Of a stretch of 64,000 bases of DNA, positions 1 to 9,525 are shown in pieces. Made by a program: the position numbers and the translations under genes. The notes below the pieces were generated by a model, which was given only the letters and a program-made list of their open reading frames with translations, was not told the origin of the DNA and searched no databases. Position 1 is the stretch's first letter. Each line of letters starts with the position of its first letter. Source of the stretch: Paenibacillus luteus (GTDB taxonomy: Bacteria > Bacillota > Bacilli > Paenibacillales > Paenibacillaceae); NCBI RefSeq assembly GCF_006542765.1, contig NZ_SKCD01000088.1:1-64000 (forward strand). Reading direction: 5' to 3'.

Positions 1-104
1 ATAAAATCAAACACTTCCGACGTGTGGCTACTCGTTACGACAAGTTAGCCAAGTCATTTTTGTCGTTTGTATATGTAGCTGCCATCTTCAAATTGTCTCA
101 GTAA
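1..104 (+). CDS. IS5-family transposase, C-terminal end (runs off the window)
   Basis: From base 3 an open frame encodes about 33 residues ending in TAA at 102-104. They include FRRVATRYDKLAKSFLSFVY, which I recognise as the conserved C-terminus of IS5-family (IS1031/IS427-like) DDE transposases. Just after the stop is AATGAGTTTTCAGACAC, similar to the end sequence near 51866, so the element end is probably around 110-130. The rest of the gene lies outside the window, so I cannot say whether it is intact. Confidence 0.6.
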   Translation, partial: KIKHFRRVATRYDKLAKSFLSFVYVAAIFKLSQ

Positions 105-368
105 TGAGTTTTCAGACACGTCCTAGTTTCATCCAATTTCTTCTAATTTATATTATAAGCATTTCAAACAAATGGAGGGTAGGGACTATTTGATTAAAAT
201 CATTTTTTACAGTCAATCAATAAATACGATCAAATTTCACTACCTCCATTATCATTTATATGTAAATTTTGAAAATGTTTCTTGCTTCTCTATCCACTAT
301 TTAGTAATGTTAATTCATTGCATTTATCTGGTAAATTTTGATAATCACATCATTGAAGGAGACTTGAC

Positions 369-1349
369 ATGAAGAAGGCCACCATCATTTCAATCACAGC
401 TGTTTTACTTATTGCATGCGTAACAGGTTTTACTTTTTGGAAAATTAACGATGATAAAGAGAAAAAAGAACTGGCTATCCTAGCAGACATTGCTAAAATT
501 CAGGAAAGTGTAAATTCGCTTTATAAAGACGAACAAAAAACAAATCTTGCCGATAATATCAACCCTGATATGATCCAAACCACACATGACTTATATTCTA
601 CTTATGCTAATCAGGAGTTGTCCTCTCAAGCCACCACATTATTAGAGTAGGCTTCAATAGATATCAATAATGTCGATAAAATGTTTGCTTTAAAACAAAG
701 TATAGCTAATCTTTTCGATGAGAATGGCGCGATCAAGGAAGCAACTGACATTGATTCTGCCAAGAGCCAACTAGAAGCTTTAAAGTCAGATAAGCCCGTC
801 TTTGTCGAAGAGCTTAACCTAAAATTAAATGATGCCGAAACTCAAATGAAACAGATTGCAACTGCAACCACCATGGTTGACACTTTATTTACATCAGCAG
901 AAAAATCTGCAGTCAAAGAATCCATTATACAAACAGAAATCAATGTAGCCAAAGAAAATGTAAATCAGATTAAACAAAATCAAACAAAAAACAGTTTATT
1001 GTCACATATACAAGTAGCTGAAGATTATTTGGATGCCAAGATCAAGGCAGCAGCAAAGGCAAAGGCAGAAGCGGAAGCTAAAGCCAAAGCGGAGGCGGAA
1101 GAAAAAGCAAAGGCCGCAGCCGCTAAAAAAAATAAGCCTGGCAAATCGTCATCCTCTACCAAATCTGACGGCACCATAGATATAACCGGATGGTATCCTT
1201 ATGACACCGGAGATCCCGCCACTTTATTGAAATATTTGTTATCTGGCGATGTAGTCAAGTATAACGGCCAATACTATGCCTCGCCTAAACTAACCGATAT
1301 GTTGTCCAACCAAGAGGTTGTCTATTTTCATGATATCGCAAATGATTAG
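369..1349 (+). pseudogene. Membrane-anchored coiled-coil protein split by an in-frame TAG
   Basis: A good ribosome-binding site (AAGGAGACTTGAC) precedes ATG at 369. The frame stays open for 93 codons, meets TAG at 648-650, then continues in the same frame without another stop to 1349, so the whole would be a 326-residue protein. The N-terminus is a hydrophobic anchor (IISITAVLLIACVTGFTFW). The middle has the alternating Ala/Asp helix pattern (MVDTLFTSAEKSAVKESI) that I associate with toxin Cry1Ac domain D-VI-related repeats. An Ala/Lys/Glu-rich coiled coil lies around 1045-1125, before a short globular tail. The second half has an ATG at 681 but no ribosome-binding site. The simplest reading is one gene with a nonsense mutation; amber readthrough or a sequencing error are alternatives. 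Function is unknown. Confidence 0.65.
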
Positions 1350-1424
1350 GGTAAGCCCGCCTTGAACTTCTAATGAAATAACTTAACGATGAATTAAAAT
1401 AAATAAAGTCTTACACTTACAAAT

Positions 1425-1462
1425 GAAACCGCCCTCCATCGCTATGAATGGAGGGCGGTTTC
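1425..1462. terminator. Bidirectional rho-independent terminator
   Basis: A 15-bp perfect inverted repeat (GAAACCGCCCTCCAT with its complement, 8-nt loop) lies between the convergent plus-strand pseudogene and the minus-strand ABC permease gene. T-rich sequence follows on both sides. Confidence 0.8.
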
Positions 1463-1523
1463 ACTGTCTTGTTCTTCATTGTTTACTAAGCGCAGAACGA
1501 GGCGGAATCGTCCCTGCTCTTCA

Positions 1524-2348
1524 TTAGCCTTTTACAGCCCCAGCAGCTATCCCGCGGACAATATGCTTTTGCATAACGATAAAGAAAATAAATATTGGCA
1601 CCAATGTTATAATCGTAAGCGTCATGAACATTGGCCAGTTAACGGTAAATTCACCTTTGGCTTTATAGATCTCCAGAACGAGCGTCGATTTGGAGGACGA
1701 GTTTAGAAACAGCATCGGTGCCAAAAAGTCGTTCCATATCCACATCGTCTGAAAGATGACACTAGTAATTGTAATCGGCTTAAGCAGCGGGAAAATGATT
1801 CGCCAGAAGATGCCCCATACATTGCAGCCGTCGATCACAGCCGCTTCAGACAGCTCCTTTGGGATCGTCTTCATATAGCCCATCATCAGGAAAAAGACAA
1901 ACACAGAGCCGCTCATATATAGAATAATCAAACCGTATATCTTATCGACTAGCTGTAGTCCACTCATCAATTGAAACAAAGGAATGAGTGTCGCCTGAAA
2001 AGGAATCATAAATCCAGCAAGCAAATAGAGCATTGCAAATCGTGTAAGACGATTTGCATTAAACACCACCGGGTATGCCCCCATCGCCCCGATAATCACG
2101 ATCAGCGATACGGAAAAGAAGGTGATTGTCAAACTGTTTCCAAAGCTGCGCAAGATTGATGTTTCCTCAAAGACCTGGACATAATTCGAAAAGATCCATT
2201 TGGATGGGAAAGCCATCGGTTTCTTTGCGGCATCTTGCATCGTTTTAAATGTATTGATAATGATCAGATAAAATGGGAAGAACGCAATGACTCCCGCAGG
2301 AATCATTAATATATCGAGAATCCATATCCGTTTATTCGAGTTTGTCAT
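1524..2348 (-). CDS. Carbohydrate ABC transporter permease (MalG-like, CUT1)
   Basis: This 274-residue membrane protein has about six hydrophobic segments. Its cytoplasmic-loop EAA motif (EAAVIDGCNVWGIFWRIIFP) docks the ATPase in binding-protein-dependent importers. The sequence is of the MalG branch of CUT1 permeases, which import oligosaccharides. Its ATG overlaps the TGA of the upstream permease by four bases, so translation is probably coupled; GGGAG lies 11 bases before the start. No ATPase is encoded nearby, as is common for CUT1 systems that share an MsmX-type ATPase. The GH43 and YesMN neighbours suggest a plant hemicellulose oligosaccharide as substrate; this is inference. Confidence 0.92.
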   Translation of the reverse strand: MTNSNKRIWILDILMIPAGVIAFFPFYLIIINTFKTMQDAAKKPMAFPSKWIFSNYVQVFEETSILRSFGNSLTITFFSVSLIVIIGAMGAYPVVFNANRLTRFAMLYLLAGFMIPFQATLIPLFQLMSGLQLVDKIYGLIILYMSGSVFVFFLMMGYMKTIPKELSEAAVIDGCNVWGIFWRIIFPLLKPITITSVIFQTMWIWNDFLAPMLFLNSSSKSTLVLEIYKAKGEFTVNWPMFMTLTIITLVPIFIFFIVMQKHIVRGIAAGAVKG

Positions 2349-3229
2349 TGCATGCTTTGCTCCCTTCGCTGCATCACTGTGACTTGGAAGACAGCAATCG
2401 CTAACACGATTAGGAAGAAGATTATCGACATCGCCGATGCAAGGCCGTATTGGGTTTCTGATATTCCTCTTAACACAATTACCTGAGTGATTGAATAGGT
2501 TTCATAGCCAGGCCCGCCCTTTGTCAATGCAAATGGAATTTCGAATACTTTTAGCCCGCCGGTAAGCAGCAGCATGACGCTTATCGTCATCGCGGGAGCA
2601 AGCAGCGGCAAAGTTATAAATCGAATTTGCTGAAAACGGTTCGCTCCGTCTATCGAAGCAGCCTCGTAATAATCCTTCGGAATCGATTGCAGAAAAGCCA
2701 AATACAGTACAGCATGCCATCCTGTGATTGCCCATGTTGCTACGACAATCGTAGACAGCTTTGCGAGCAGCGGATCGGCGAGCCACGGCTGCGGTCCGAT
2801 GTTAAACAGCTCTCTGAGGATGGTATTCAATACGCCTGACCCGATTGGCGCAAGGATAAATCCCCAAATGTAAGCAAGCAATAGACCGCTCGGGATCGAC
2901 GGAAAGAAGAAGATCGCACGAAGCAAATTTTTGGTAAAAAACTTTTGATCCAATATCATAGCGAGCGGAATCGCTAATACTGTAACGAGCAGCGCCTTGG
3001 AAAAAGTAAAGAATAGAGTATAAGAAATTGCGGAAATGATGGCATCGTCAGCAAATATCCGCACATAATTTTTCATGCCTACAAAATCATATACCTTCGA
3101 GTATCCATCAAAATTAGTAAAACTAAGAAAAAATGATTTGATAAGCGGATAGATCGTAAACAATGAATAGATGGCAAGAATCGGAAGCAAAAATAATTGA
3201 AACTGCAGTTGACGAACAAATTTGGTCAT
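2345..3229 (-). CDS. Carbohydrate ABC transporter permease (MalF-like, CUT1)
   Basis: This 294-residue integral membrane protein is the partner permease of the gene at 1524-2348. It has the N-terminal MalF-type signature (LFLLPILAIYSLFTIYPLIK) and an EAA loop (EAASIDGANRFQQIRFITLP). The start follows a perfect AGGAGG. It lies 132 bp downstream of the binding-protein gene, with a hairpin between them. Together the two permeases would form the membrane channel. Confidence 0.92.
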   Translation of the reverse strand: MTKFVRQLQFQLFLLPILAIYSLFTIYPLIKSFFLSFTNFDGYSKVYDFVGMKNYVRIFADDAIISAISYTLFFTFSKALLVTVLAIPLAMILDQKFFTKNLLRAIFFFPSIPSGLLLAYIWGFILAPIGSGVLNTILRELFNIGPQPWLADPLLAKLSTIVVATWAITGWHAVLYLAFLQSIPKDYYEAASIDGANRFQQIRFITLPLLAPAMTISVMLLLTGGLKVFEIPFALTKGGPGYETYSITQVIVLRGISETQYGLASAMSIIFFLIVLAIAVFQVTVMQRREQSMQ

Positions 3230-3315
3230 AATTTGCCTCCTAATATGACTTTTATTTCATGATAACTGTGTTGGAAGCAACGGATTGGCATGGATAAATC
3301 GGTTTTTCATCGATA

Positions 3316-3344
3316 AGAGGGCAGCAGGATTACCTCTGCCCTCT
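3316..3344 (-). terminator. Intercistronic hairpin after the binding-protein gene
   Basis: AGAGGGCAG pairs with CTGCCCTCT around an 11-nt loop, just after the binding-protein stop and before the permease genes. On the minus strand it is followed by a modest A/T stretch rather than a clean U-tract. It is more likely a partial terminator or mRNA-stabilising stem, which would give more binding protein than permease. Confidence 0.5.
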
Positions 3345-3361
3345 ACATGACCTAAATCAGT

Positions 3362-4645
3362 TTATTTATTATCCATTTCCCTCAGTTTCTTATCAAGTGA
3401 AGCGGTTGCCTGCTCAGGGGTTATTTTGTTTACCGCTATATCCTGTAACCCTACAAGGAATTGGTTGCGCAGCGCTTCCTGATGTCTACCCCACGATACC
3501 ATTGGCAAGTAAATACGTCCTGCCATCAAGCCGTCTTTATAAGCCGGCTCATACGCCGGATGTACTTTGGTTTCATAGCCGTGAACGGTTATGATTCCGT
3601 TCGTGCCTTCCTCGAATTGCTTCAAACCTTCTTGTGTTGTTAAATAATCGAGAAACAGCAGAGCCTCTTCCTTGTTTTTCGTTTTGTTATTAACGGCGAA
3701 GCCTACGCCAGGTGCCCCGTTAAAATATTTGTTGCCTGGTTCTTTTCCTGGAATAGCCATGATTTCGAATTCGATATCAGGGTTAGTTGCCTCAATCGTA
3801 CTGATGTTCCAAGGACCGCCAGGGAACATAGCTACATTGCCCAGGGCAAACTCATTCATGACTTGGTCACTCGTCATTCCAATCATATTCGGTGTCAATA
3901 TTTTGTTGTCGATTAGTCCTTCCTTCCACATCGTCAACACTTCTGTCCAACCTTCGGCAAAGGTCGCTTCGCCATTAAACAGCTTTTCGTCAAACGATGG
4001 GTCTTTCGTTAACACATTGCTGCCGAACATAGCCGAATGAATAATCGTGATATCATGCATTCTGTCATATAGCGGAAGGATACCCGCTTCTTTTAACTTC
4101 AAGCAGACTTGGATGAACTCATCCCATGTTTCTGGCAATTGAGTGATGCCAGCCTTTTGGAACAATTGTTTATTATAAAACAGTCCACCAGCCCATCCCG
4201 TTTGCGAAAAGGCGTATGTTCTTCCATCCTTGCTCAGCATTGGCTTGTTGCTGTCGAGCATAACGGACATGAACGGTTCGTCGGTCAAATCAAGCGCGTA
4301 ACCTCCGTTAATGATTTCATTGCGGTTTTCCGCGGCGATGATGAATAGATCAGGAGCCGTATCCGACAACAGCATCGTTTGCAATTTGGCAATATAATCT
4401 GTTACAGGCGGAGCAAATTGAAAGTCGAATGAAATATGTGGATATTTCTTCTTAAAGCCGTCTAACACGGGTTTCATCTCTTTTTCATTGTTCCAGGCCA
4501 GAATGCTGAGCTTGACTGATTTAGGCGCATCTCCACCTGTGGAAGCCTCATTTTTCTTGCCCCCATTATTGGATTGGCTACATGCAGCTAGCATGACTGA
4601 CAAACAAAGAATGGTGATTAAAAGCAACAAAGACTTTTTCTTCAT
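3362..4645 (-). CDS. Extracellular sugar-binding lipoprotein of an ABC importer
   Basis: The protein has about 427 residues. A lipoprotein signal peptide (MKKKSLLLLITIL... with lipobox LAAC) would give a cysteine-anchored binding protein outside the membrane. The body is a family 1 solute-binding protein (SBP_bac_1), with typical stretches such as VKLSILAWNN near the N-terminus and ALGNVAMFPGGPWN mid-protein. The frame is open 13 codons further upstream, but AGGGGG lies at proper distance only from this ATG. It heads the binding protein-permease-permease operon and lies just downstream of the YesMN-type sensor pair. A cre-like site overlaps the probable transcription start. Substrate is not visible; xylo- or arabino-oligosaccharides fit the context. 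Confidence 0.9.
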   Translation of the reverse strand: MKKKSLLLLITILCLSVMLAACSQSNNGGKKNEASTGGDAPKSVKLSILAWNNEKEMKPVLDGFKKKYPHISFDFQFAPPVTDYIAKLQTMLLSDTAPDLFIIAAENRNEIINGGYALDLTDEPFMSVMLDSNKPMLSKDGRTYAFSQTGWAGGLFYNKQLFQKAGITQLPETWDEFIQVCLKLKEAGILPLYDRMHDITIIHSAMFGSNVLTKDPSFDEKLFNGEATFAEGWTEVLTMWKEGLIDNKILTPNMIGMTSDQVMNEFALGNVAMFPGGPWNISTIEATNPDIEFEIMAIPGKEPGNKYFNGAPGVGFAVNNKTKNKEEALLFLDYLTTQEGLKQFEEGTNGIITVHGYETKVHPAYEPAYKDGLMAGRIYLPMVSWGRHQEALRNQFLVGLQDIAVNKITPEQATASLDKKLREMDNK

Positions 4646-4674
4646 GTTAACTAACCCCCTAGTTATCTGGTTTG

Positions 4675-4700
4675 ATGTAAGCACTTACAATACTAGTATA
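4675..4700 (-). promoter_or_regulatory. Cre-like site and -10 element before the binding-protein gene
   Basis: ATGTAAGCACTTACA (4675-4689) matches the CcpA consensus WTGNAANCGNWNNCW at all but the central G. A -10 like hexamer TATACT (minus strand, 4695-4700) lies directly upstream, so a repressor bound here would cover the start site. A weak -35 (TTCAGA) sits 17 bp further up. Role inferred from sequence only. Confidence 0.45.
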
Positions 4701-4775
4701 GTAAGATCTACTTCGAATCTGAATTCAAATTATTGCATGGTTTATTGTCAATTGTTGCGCTTGCTGCATGAATGA

Positions 4776-5918
4776 TCAATCGGTGTGAGCTGGTGAAGAA
4801 CGATATTCTTTAGGCGTCATGCCATAATATTTTTTGAAGACACGGCTGAAGTGGCTCTCGTCCAAAAAGCCGATATGCTCTGCTATACGGCTGTTCTTCC
4901 AGCTCGTTCCGACAAGCAGTTCAGCAGCTTTCTCCATCCGCACCTTGATCACATAAGACCAATAATTTACGCCGAATTCCTGCTTAAACGCCCGGCTTAA
5001 CTGATACTTGTCAATGTCGAACCTCCCTGATACAGATTGTAATGTTAAATCCTCTTGGTAGCTTCTATCTACATACGGTTTAATCCGCAGCATCGCATCC
5101 CTCAGCTTGGAACCAGTTTCGGCAGGCCCCCCTATATCTTGCGCGCTTTCCGCAATTAACTGCGGCAGGGATGCGGCATCCTGGGCAATCGAGCTGATTC
5201 CAACTGACCACTGTTGGTTGGGTGATAGGACTGACGCTTTTTCTAACACAAACTCGCGAAATTCTCGCAATTGGCTGCTCGTTAAATCATCTCCCCCGCC
5301 AACAAGCACCACCATTTCCTTTTTATTTTTGCAACAAATCACACAGCTAATTTTATTGTCCACTTGTTCTTGCAGCCAGCAAGAATAGTCGGTCTCTGAA
5401 GGCAAGCCATCCACAAAGGTCAAAATTGCAAATCGGTCCACCGAGAGAAATTCAAGTCCTTTCCGGACGATGGACAACGATTCTGCTTCTATCGAGCCGG
5501 AATAGATCGTCTGATTTAGTTCATTACGAATCGATTGCCGTCCAGCCGCTGCGGACTCTTGAATCAGCTCCACCAAAACATCTCTAAGCTGATCAGCATC
5601 GACCGGCTTTAGCAAGTAATGGGAAACCTGCAGCCGGAGTGCGTCTCTTGCGTATTCAAATTGATCATAAGCGCTCAGAATAATGGTCCGAGGCAAATGA
5701 CCTGACTGCTGCATCCGCTTCATCGAATCGATTCCGTTTAGCATCGGCATATGAATATCCATGATCATCATATCCGGACGAAAGGTATCGACCATTCGGG
5801 CGGCTTCCTCGCCGTCATAAACATGCTGCACTTGCGTAAACCCCATTTCGCTCCAACGGATGACTTTATCCAAATAGCGATGCAACGATATTTGGTCATC
5901 CACGATAAGCATCTTCAC
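4776..5918 (-). CDS. Response regulator, YesN type (REC + AraC HTH)
   Basis: About 380 residues. The N-terminal receiver domain has the DD acid pair (LIVDDQ), the phospho-acceptor Asp near residue 54 (MIMDIHMP) and the conserved Lys (LLKPVD). A variable middle region follows, then a C-terminal AraC-type double helix-turn-helix ending GMTPKEYR. It would be phosphorylated by the kinase immediately upstream (5943-7748; 24-bp gap) and probably activates the adjacent ABC operon. Start choice: GGGGGAGG sits eight bases before GTG at 5918 and only two before ATG at 5924, so I prefer the GTG. Confidence 0.92.
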   Translation of the reverse strand: MKMLIVDDQISLHRYLDKVIRWSEMGFTQVQHVYDGEEAARMVDTFRPDMMIMDIHMPMLNGIDSMKRMQQSGHLPRTIILSAYDQFEYARDALRLQVSHYLLKPVDADQLRDVLVELIQESAAAGRQSIRNELNQTIYSGSIEAESLSIVRKGLEFLSVDRFAILTFVDGLPSETDYSCWLQEQVDNKISCVICCKNKKEMVVLVGGGDDLTSSQLREFREFVLEKASVLSPNQQWSVGISSIAQDAASLPQLIAESAQDIGGPAETGSKLRDAMLRIKPYVDRSYQEDLTLQSVSGRFDIDKYQLSRAFKQEFGVNYWSYVIKVRMEKAAELLVGTSWKNSRIAEHIGFLDESHFSRVFKKYYGMTPKEYRSSPAHTD

Positions 5919-5942
5919 GCCCATCACCTCCCCCTAATGATT

Positions 5943-7748
5943 TCAAGCCTTTGGCAAAACAACATAAACCGTGGTATAAACCCCTTTTTTACTTCTGAGC
6001 TTCAATCCGTAATTAGGGCCGAATTTCAACCGAATACGCTGATTGACGTTATATAAACCTATGCCGTCTGGTTTAAAATCCCGTAAGCTCAATTCTCGAG
6101 CCAATTGATTGCATCGGCTCTTCTCTATTCCTCTACCATTATCTCGAATTGCAATCATAATCCCTTTTTTGACTGCCACCACACTGATCGTCATTTTAGC
6201 CGACTGCGGGTTTTCGCCAAATCCGTGAAGAACTACGTTTTCCACGAGCGGCTGCAAAATCAGCTTAATCGTTCCATGTTTTAAAATGGACCCATCCGGT
6301 ATGCGATACTCGATATCAATTCGATCATCATATTTTTTATTCAATATATACAAATAGTCTCTGACATTCTGGACTTCCCGCTCCAGTTCCACCATTTCTT
6401 CCGATTGTTTCATTGAGTACCGCAGCAGACTGCTCAGCGACAATACCAATTGGTTGGAATCCTCCGTACTGCCGCATACAATCTCGGTTTGCAGCAGTTG
6501 CAGCGTATTGAAGAGAAAATGCGGATTAATTTGTGATTGCAGTGTTTTGAGTTCTACCTCTTTTAATGCAATTTCTGATTGGTAGTTTTGTTTTACCAGC
6601 GTTTCGATTCGGATCACTAGCTCTTTAAATTTGTTGCCTATCAAGTTTAGCTCGCGATATTTATAGTTATTCGTCTTGACATATGTACTGTCTCCTCCGA
6701 TTTTGTCCAATGTGAAAAGCAAGCGTCTGAACGGTCGAGAAATTCGAACTGTAATCGTTATGGAAATAAGAAGGTTAAGCAGCAAACAAAGATAAATGAA
6801 ACCAATTAATTTAGACTTGAGCGAGTCTGCCTGCCCACTGATGATAGACATCGGAATCGTTGAGATCATTCTCCAGCCCTGAACAGCAGTAGGATGAAAG
6901 ATAACAAGCGTCTCCTTCCCGTCCAGCTCAGTCACTAAACTTCCGGAGTCGCTGGCATAAATTAGCTCAATACCTGAGAAGTCGAGCTTTGTACCGATGG
7001 CGGCCGTATCTTTGTGAACGATGATCGTCTGCTGGGTATCAATCATAAAGATGCTTTCATTATTCTGATACGAGTTAAATTCGAACATCCCGTTAATTTT
7101 GTCTAAATCCAAATTGGCGATGACTGCTCCAATCGGCTCACGGGCATAATCCTTAACAGGTAAAGCGATGGACAGTGTCGGTCTGTTGTACTTTGAAATA
7201 TTATTTTCCAAGTAGTAGTCCTGCTTGTGGAGCCCAAGCGTAATAAAGCCTTTGTTCGGAGTTCCCGAAATCGCCTGCTTAAACCAATCTTGCTCGATAA
7301 ATAGATAATTCCAACGGAGCGACTTTCTCCCATCCAGGTTATTTACATAGCCATTTTCCCCCAATATTAGAATATCGCTAACCAGAGATTGCAAAGAAGA
7401 TACACCAAATGCGACGTCCGCTATATTTCTCTCATGCTGGATGCGTCCTTCAACATCCATTTCCCTGCCCGGATTCATCATGGCGCCAAGCGAGTAATGG
7501 CTCGCCAGAAGAACAAGTGGACGAGTCGCCTCTTCCAGATTGAAGCTGAACCCGCGTGCCGCTTGCTCCATCATTTTATAGCTGGATTGAGTGATTTCCT
7601 TGGTAAGGCTTGTTGTTGAATCTCGAACGGATAATAGTCCTAGCAGCAATAAGAGCAGAATGTTGACCAATAAATAAGAAAACATAATCGTACGAATAAT
7701 GGTCTTTCCCGTTAGGGAACGACTTAAAAAATTTGCCGCATTGTTCAT
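5943..7748 (-). CDS. Sensor histidine kinase, YesM type
   Basis: About 601 residues. An N-terminal membrane segment and a second near residue 280 flank an extracellular dCache-like sensor domain. HAMP, a short coiled coil, the His_kinase domain with phospho-acceptor motif QINPHFLFNTLQ, and a HATPase_c domain (N box LVENVVLHGFGEN, G box DNGRGI and GIGLYNVNQRI) follow. This is the usual order for YesM/LytS-group kinases. GGGAGAG lies upstream of the ATG at 7748, while the ATG 18 bases earlier lacks a ribosome-binding site. It is co-oriented with its regulator and follows the GH43 gene after a terminator. The ligand is probably a sugar or the sugar-loaded binding protein (inferred). Confidence 0.92.
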   Translation of the reverse strand: MNNAANFLSRSLTGKTIIRTIMFSYLLVNILLLLLLGLLSVRDSTTSLTKEITQSSYKMMEQAARGFSFNLEEATRPLVLLASHYSLGAMMNPGREMDVEGRIQHERNIADVAFGVSSLQSLVSDILILGENGYVNNLDGRKSLRWNYLFIEQDWFKQAISGTPNKGFITLGLHKQDYYLENNISKYNRPTLSIALPVKDYAREPIGAVIANLDLDKINGMFEFNSYQNNESIFMIDTQQTIIVHKDTAAIGTKLDFSGIELIYASDSGSLVTELDGKETLVIFHPTAVQGWRMISTIPMSIISGQADSLKSKLIGFIYLCLLLNLLISITITVRISRPFRRLLFTLDKIGGDSTYVKTNNYKYRELNLIGNKFKELVIRIETLVKQNYQSEIALKEVELKTLQSQINPHFLFNTLQLLQTEIVCGSTEDSNQLVLSLSSLLRYSMKQSEEMVELEREVQNVRDYLYILNKKYDDRIDIEYRIPDGSILKHGTIKLILQPLVENVVLHGFGENPQSAKMTISVVAVKKGIMIAIRDNGRGIEKSRCNQLARELSLRDFKPDGIGLYNVNQRIRLKFGPNYGLKLRSKKGVYTTVYVVLPKA

Positions 7749-7782
7749 ATAAGCGCGCTCTCCCATTAGTGGTTGATGTCAC

Positions 7783-7809
7783 ATAAAAACCCATAACAAA
7801 GTTATGGGT
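7783..7809 (-). terminator. Rho-independent terminator of the GH43 gene
   Basis: ACCCATAAC pairs with GTTATGGGT around a three-base loop and is followed on the minus strand by TTTTTATG. It lies 30 bp past the GH43 stop and just before the kinase start. Confidence 0.8.
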
Positions 7810-7838
7810 CGTTTCAAAGGCAATGCTCACTGTCCTCT

Positions 7839-9428
7839 TTATTGATCATCCATTGACGTAACATTATGCTCAACATACCGGAAATAATCGAAGTCCGCAT
7901 GTTTACGTTCTCCGCTCAAGTCTTGGACGCTCATACCGATAAAATTGCCTGTAAAACGGATATAATCCGAATATTCATCAGATAAATGACTTACATCAAG
8001 CTCAGGCCCGATGGCGTTCCATTCCCCGTCCTCCACCGCGTACATGAACCGGGCTTTCTCATTCTGAATCATAACCTTCAAATGATAGGTTCCAGTGCCA
8101 ACCGGGATATCCCGCTCCAGTACTTCATTGTAGACGCCATTTATTGATTGAATAATCCCTATGCAAACCCCTATTTCCTCATGAAACGTCACACGCAAAT
8201 AAACATAATCACGCGTATCGTAGAACAGAATCAATCCTGCCATTTGCTGATAATGCTCGGGATCGTATTTCATCGCTGTCTCCGCTTCACAAGACATCGC
8301 TTGTTGCCGGCGTGCGACAAGACTTTGGCGATGCGTTGAGCTCATAGACTCTTGGCCCCATAGTCGCAAGTAACCTTGTCTATCTGTTAAGGATAACCAC
8401 TCCGGACTTGCGGGTATGCGAAGGGTGTTCCATTGCAGCCCAAGCTCCGCGTTATCAAAGTGGTCTATATCCGGTTCAACCGGAAAGGGATGTAATGGCA
8501 ATTGAGGCGCTTGTACCAGAGCTTGCGGCCAATTGCCTCCTCCATCAATCGCAAGCCAATCATCATTCGTCCAATGACAGCGCTGAATCGCGGTTTCTCT
8601 GCCGAGCATGCATAGCTTATCTTTCACAGGGCGACCAACAAGATGAACCATATACCATTCCCCGTTTTGCGTTTCTACCAGCGAAGCATGTCCTGCTTTC
8701 TGCAGCTCCAGCTCTGGCTTGCCCGCAGACGTTAAGATGGGATTCGCGGGATCAACTTCATAGGGGCCGTCGATATGCTGAGAACGCGCCATCGTTACCG
8801 CGTGTTCATATTGTGTACCACCTTCGGCGGTCAGCAAGTAATAATAGCCATTTCGTTTATATAAGTGCGGCCCTTCTGTAAGTCTGAGCTCTGTTCCTTT
8901 AAAAATATTTTTCTTAGGACCGACAAGTTTCTTCTCTTCCTTTGAATATTCCTGAAGAATGATACCAGCGAAAGAGTTTTCCCCTTTCCGATGATCCCAG
9001 ATCATATTGACGAGCCATTGCCGACCATCCTCATCATGAAACAAGGAAGGATCAAATCCGCTGCTGTTCAAATAAATAGGCTCTGACCAAGGCCCCATAA
9101 TATCTTTTGCCGTCACCATGTAATTATGAGTATCCTTGAACGCTCCCATACGACTTTTTACATCGGTATAAATAAGATAGAAAAGGCCATCATGATAGCT
9201 GATGCATGGTGCCCATGCACCGCCCGAGTTGATATTGCCCTCCATATTCAAATGAGAGGACTTCGTTAATATCGAGGTAAGCGGACGCCAGTTCACTAAA
9301 TCTTTGGAATGATGTACGAGTACCCCAGGAAACCATTCGAATGTCGAAGTCGCAATATAAAAATCGTCTCCCACACGCACGATAGACGGATCAGGATGAA
9401 ATCCACGTAAAATTGGATTGCTAATCAC
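7839..9428 (-). CDS. Glycoside hydrolase family 43 (beta-xylosidase/arabinofuranosidase type)
   Basis: About 529 residues, no signal peptide, so probably cytoplasmic. The five-bladed propeller motifs of GH43 are visible: the catalytic base region (GFHPDPSIVRVGDDFYIATS), the pKa-modulating Asp (GFDPSLFHDEDG) and the acid Glu (RLTEGPHLYK). A C-terminal beta-sandwich of about 200 residues follows, as in xylan 1,4-beta-xylosidases of this family. The best start is GTG at 9428, preceded by AAGGGAG; an ATG 33 bases upstream has no ribosome-binding site. It would cleave oligosaccharides imported by the neighbouring ABC system. Exact sugar specificity cannot be read from sequence. Confidence 0.9.
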   Translation of the reverse strand: MISNPILRGFHPDPSIVRVGDDFYIATSTFEWFPGVLVHHSKDLVNWRPLTSILTKSSHLNMEGNINSGGAWAPCISYHDGLFYLIYTDVKSRMGAFKDTHNYMVTAKDIMGPWSEPIYLNSSGFDPSLFHDEDGRQWLVNMIWDHRKGENSFAGIILQEYSKEEKKLVGPKKNIFKGTELRLTEGPHLYKRNGYYYLLTAEGGTQYEHAVTMARSQHIDGPYEVDPANPILTSAGKPELELQKAGHASLVETQNGEWYMVHLVGRPVKDKLCMLGRETAIQRCHWTNDDWLAIDGGGNWPQALVQAPQLPLHPFPVEPDIDHFDNAELGLQWNTLRIPASPEWLSLTDRQGYLRLWGQESMSSTHRQSLVARRQQAMSCEAETAMKYDPEHYQQMAGLILFYDTRDYVYLRVTFHEEIGVCIGIIQSINGVYNEVLERDIPVGTGTYHLKVMIQNEKARFMYAVEDGEWNAIGPELDVSHLSDEYSDYIRFTGNFIGMSVQDLSGERKHADFDYFRYVEHNVTSMDDQ

Positions 9429-9525
9429 ATTATTCACTCCCTTAATTGTTTTGTTTAACATAGTGAATACGTTCTACATTACGCCGAATTGATCTATCGA
9501 ATACGTTTTATCATTGCTCAAATTA

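Noticed and set aside
172..372. 66-codon open frame before the coiled-coil gene
   Set aside because: No ribosome-binding site, AT-rich composition and no recognisable protein pattern.
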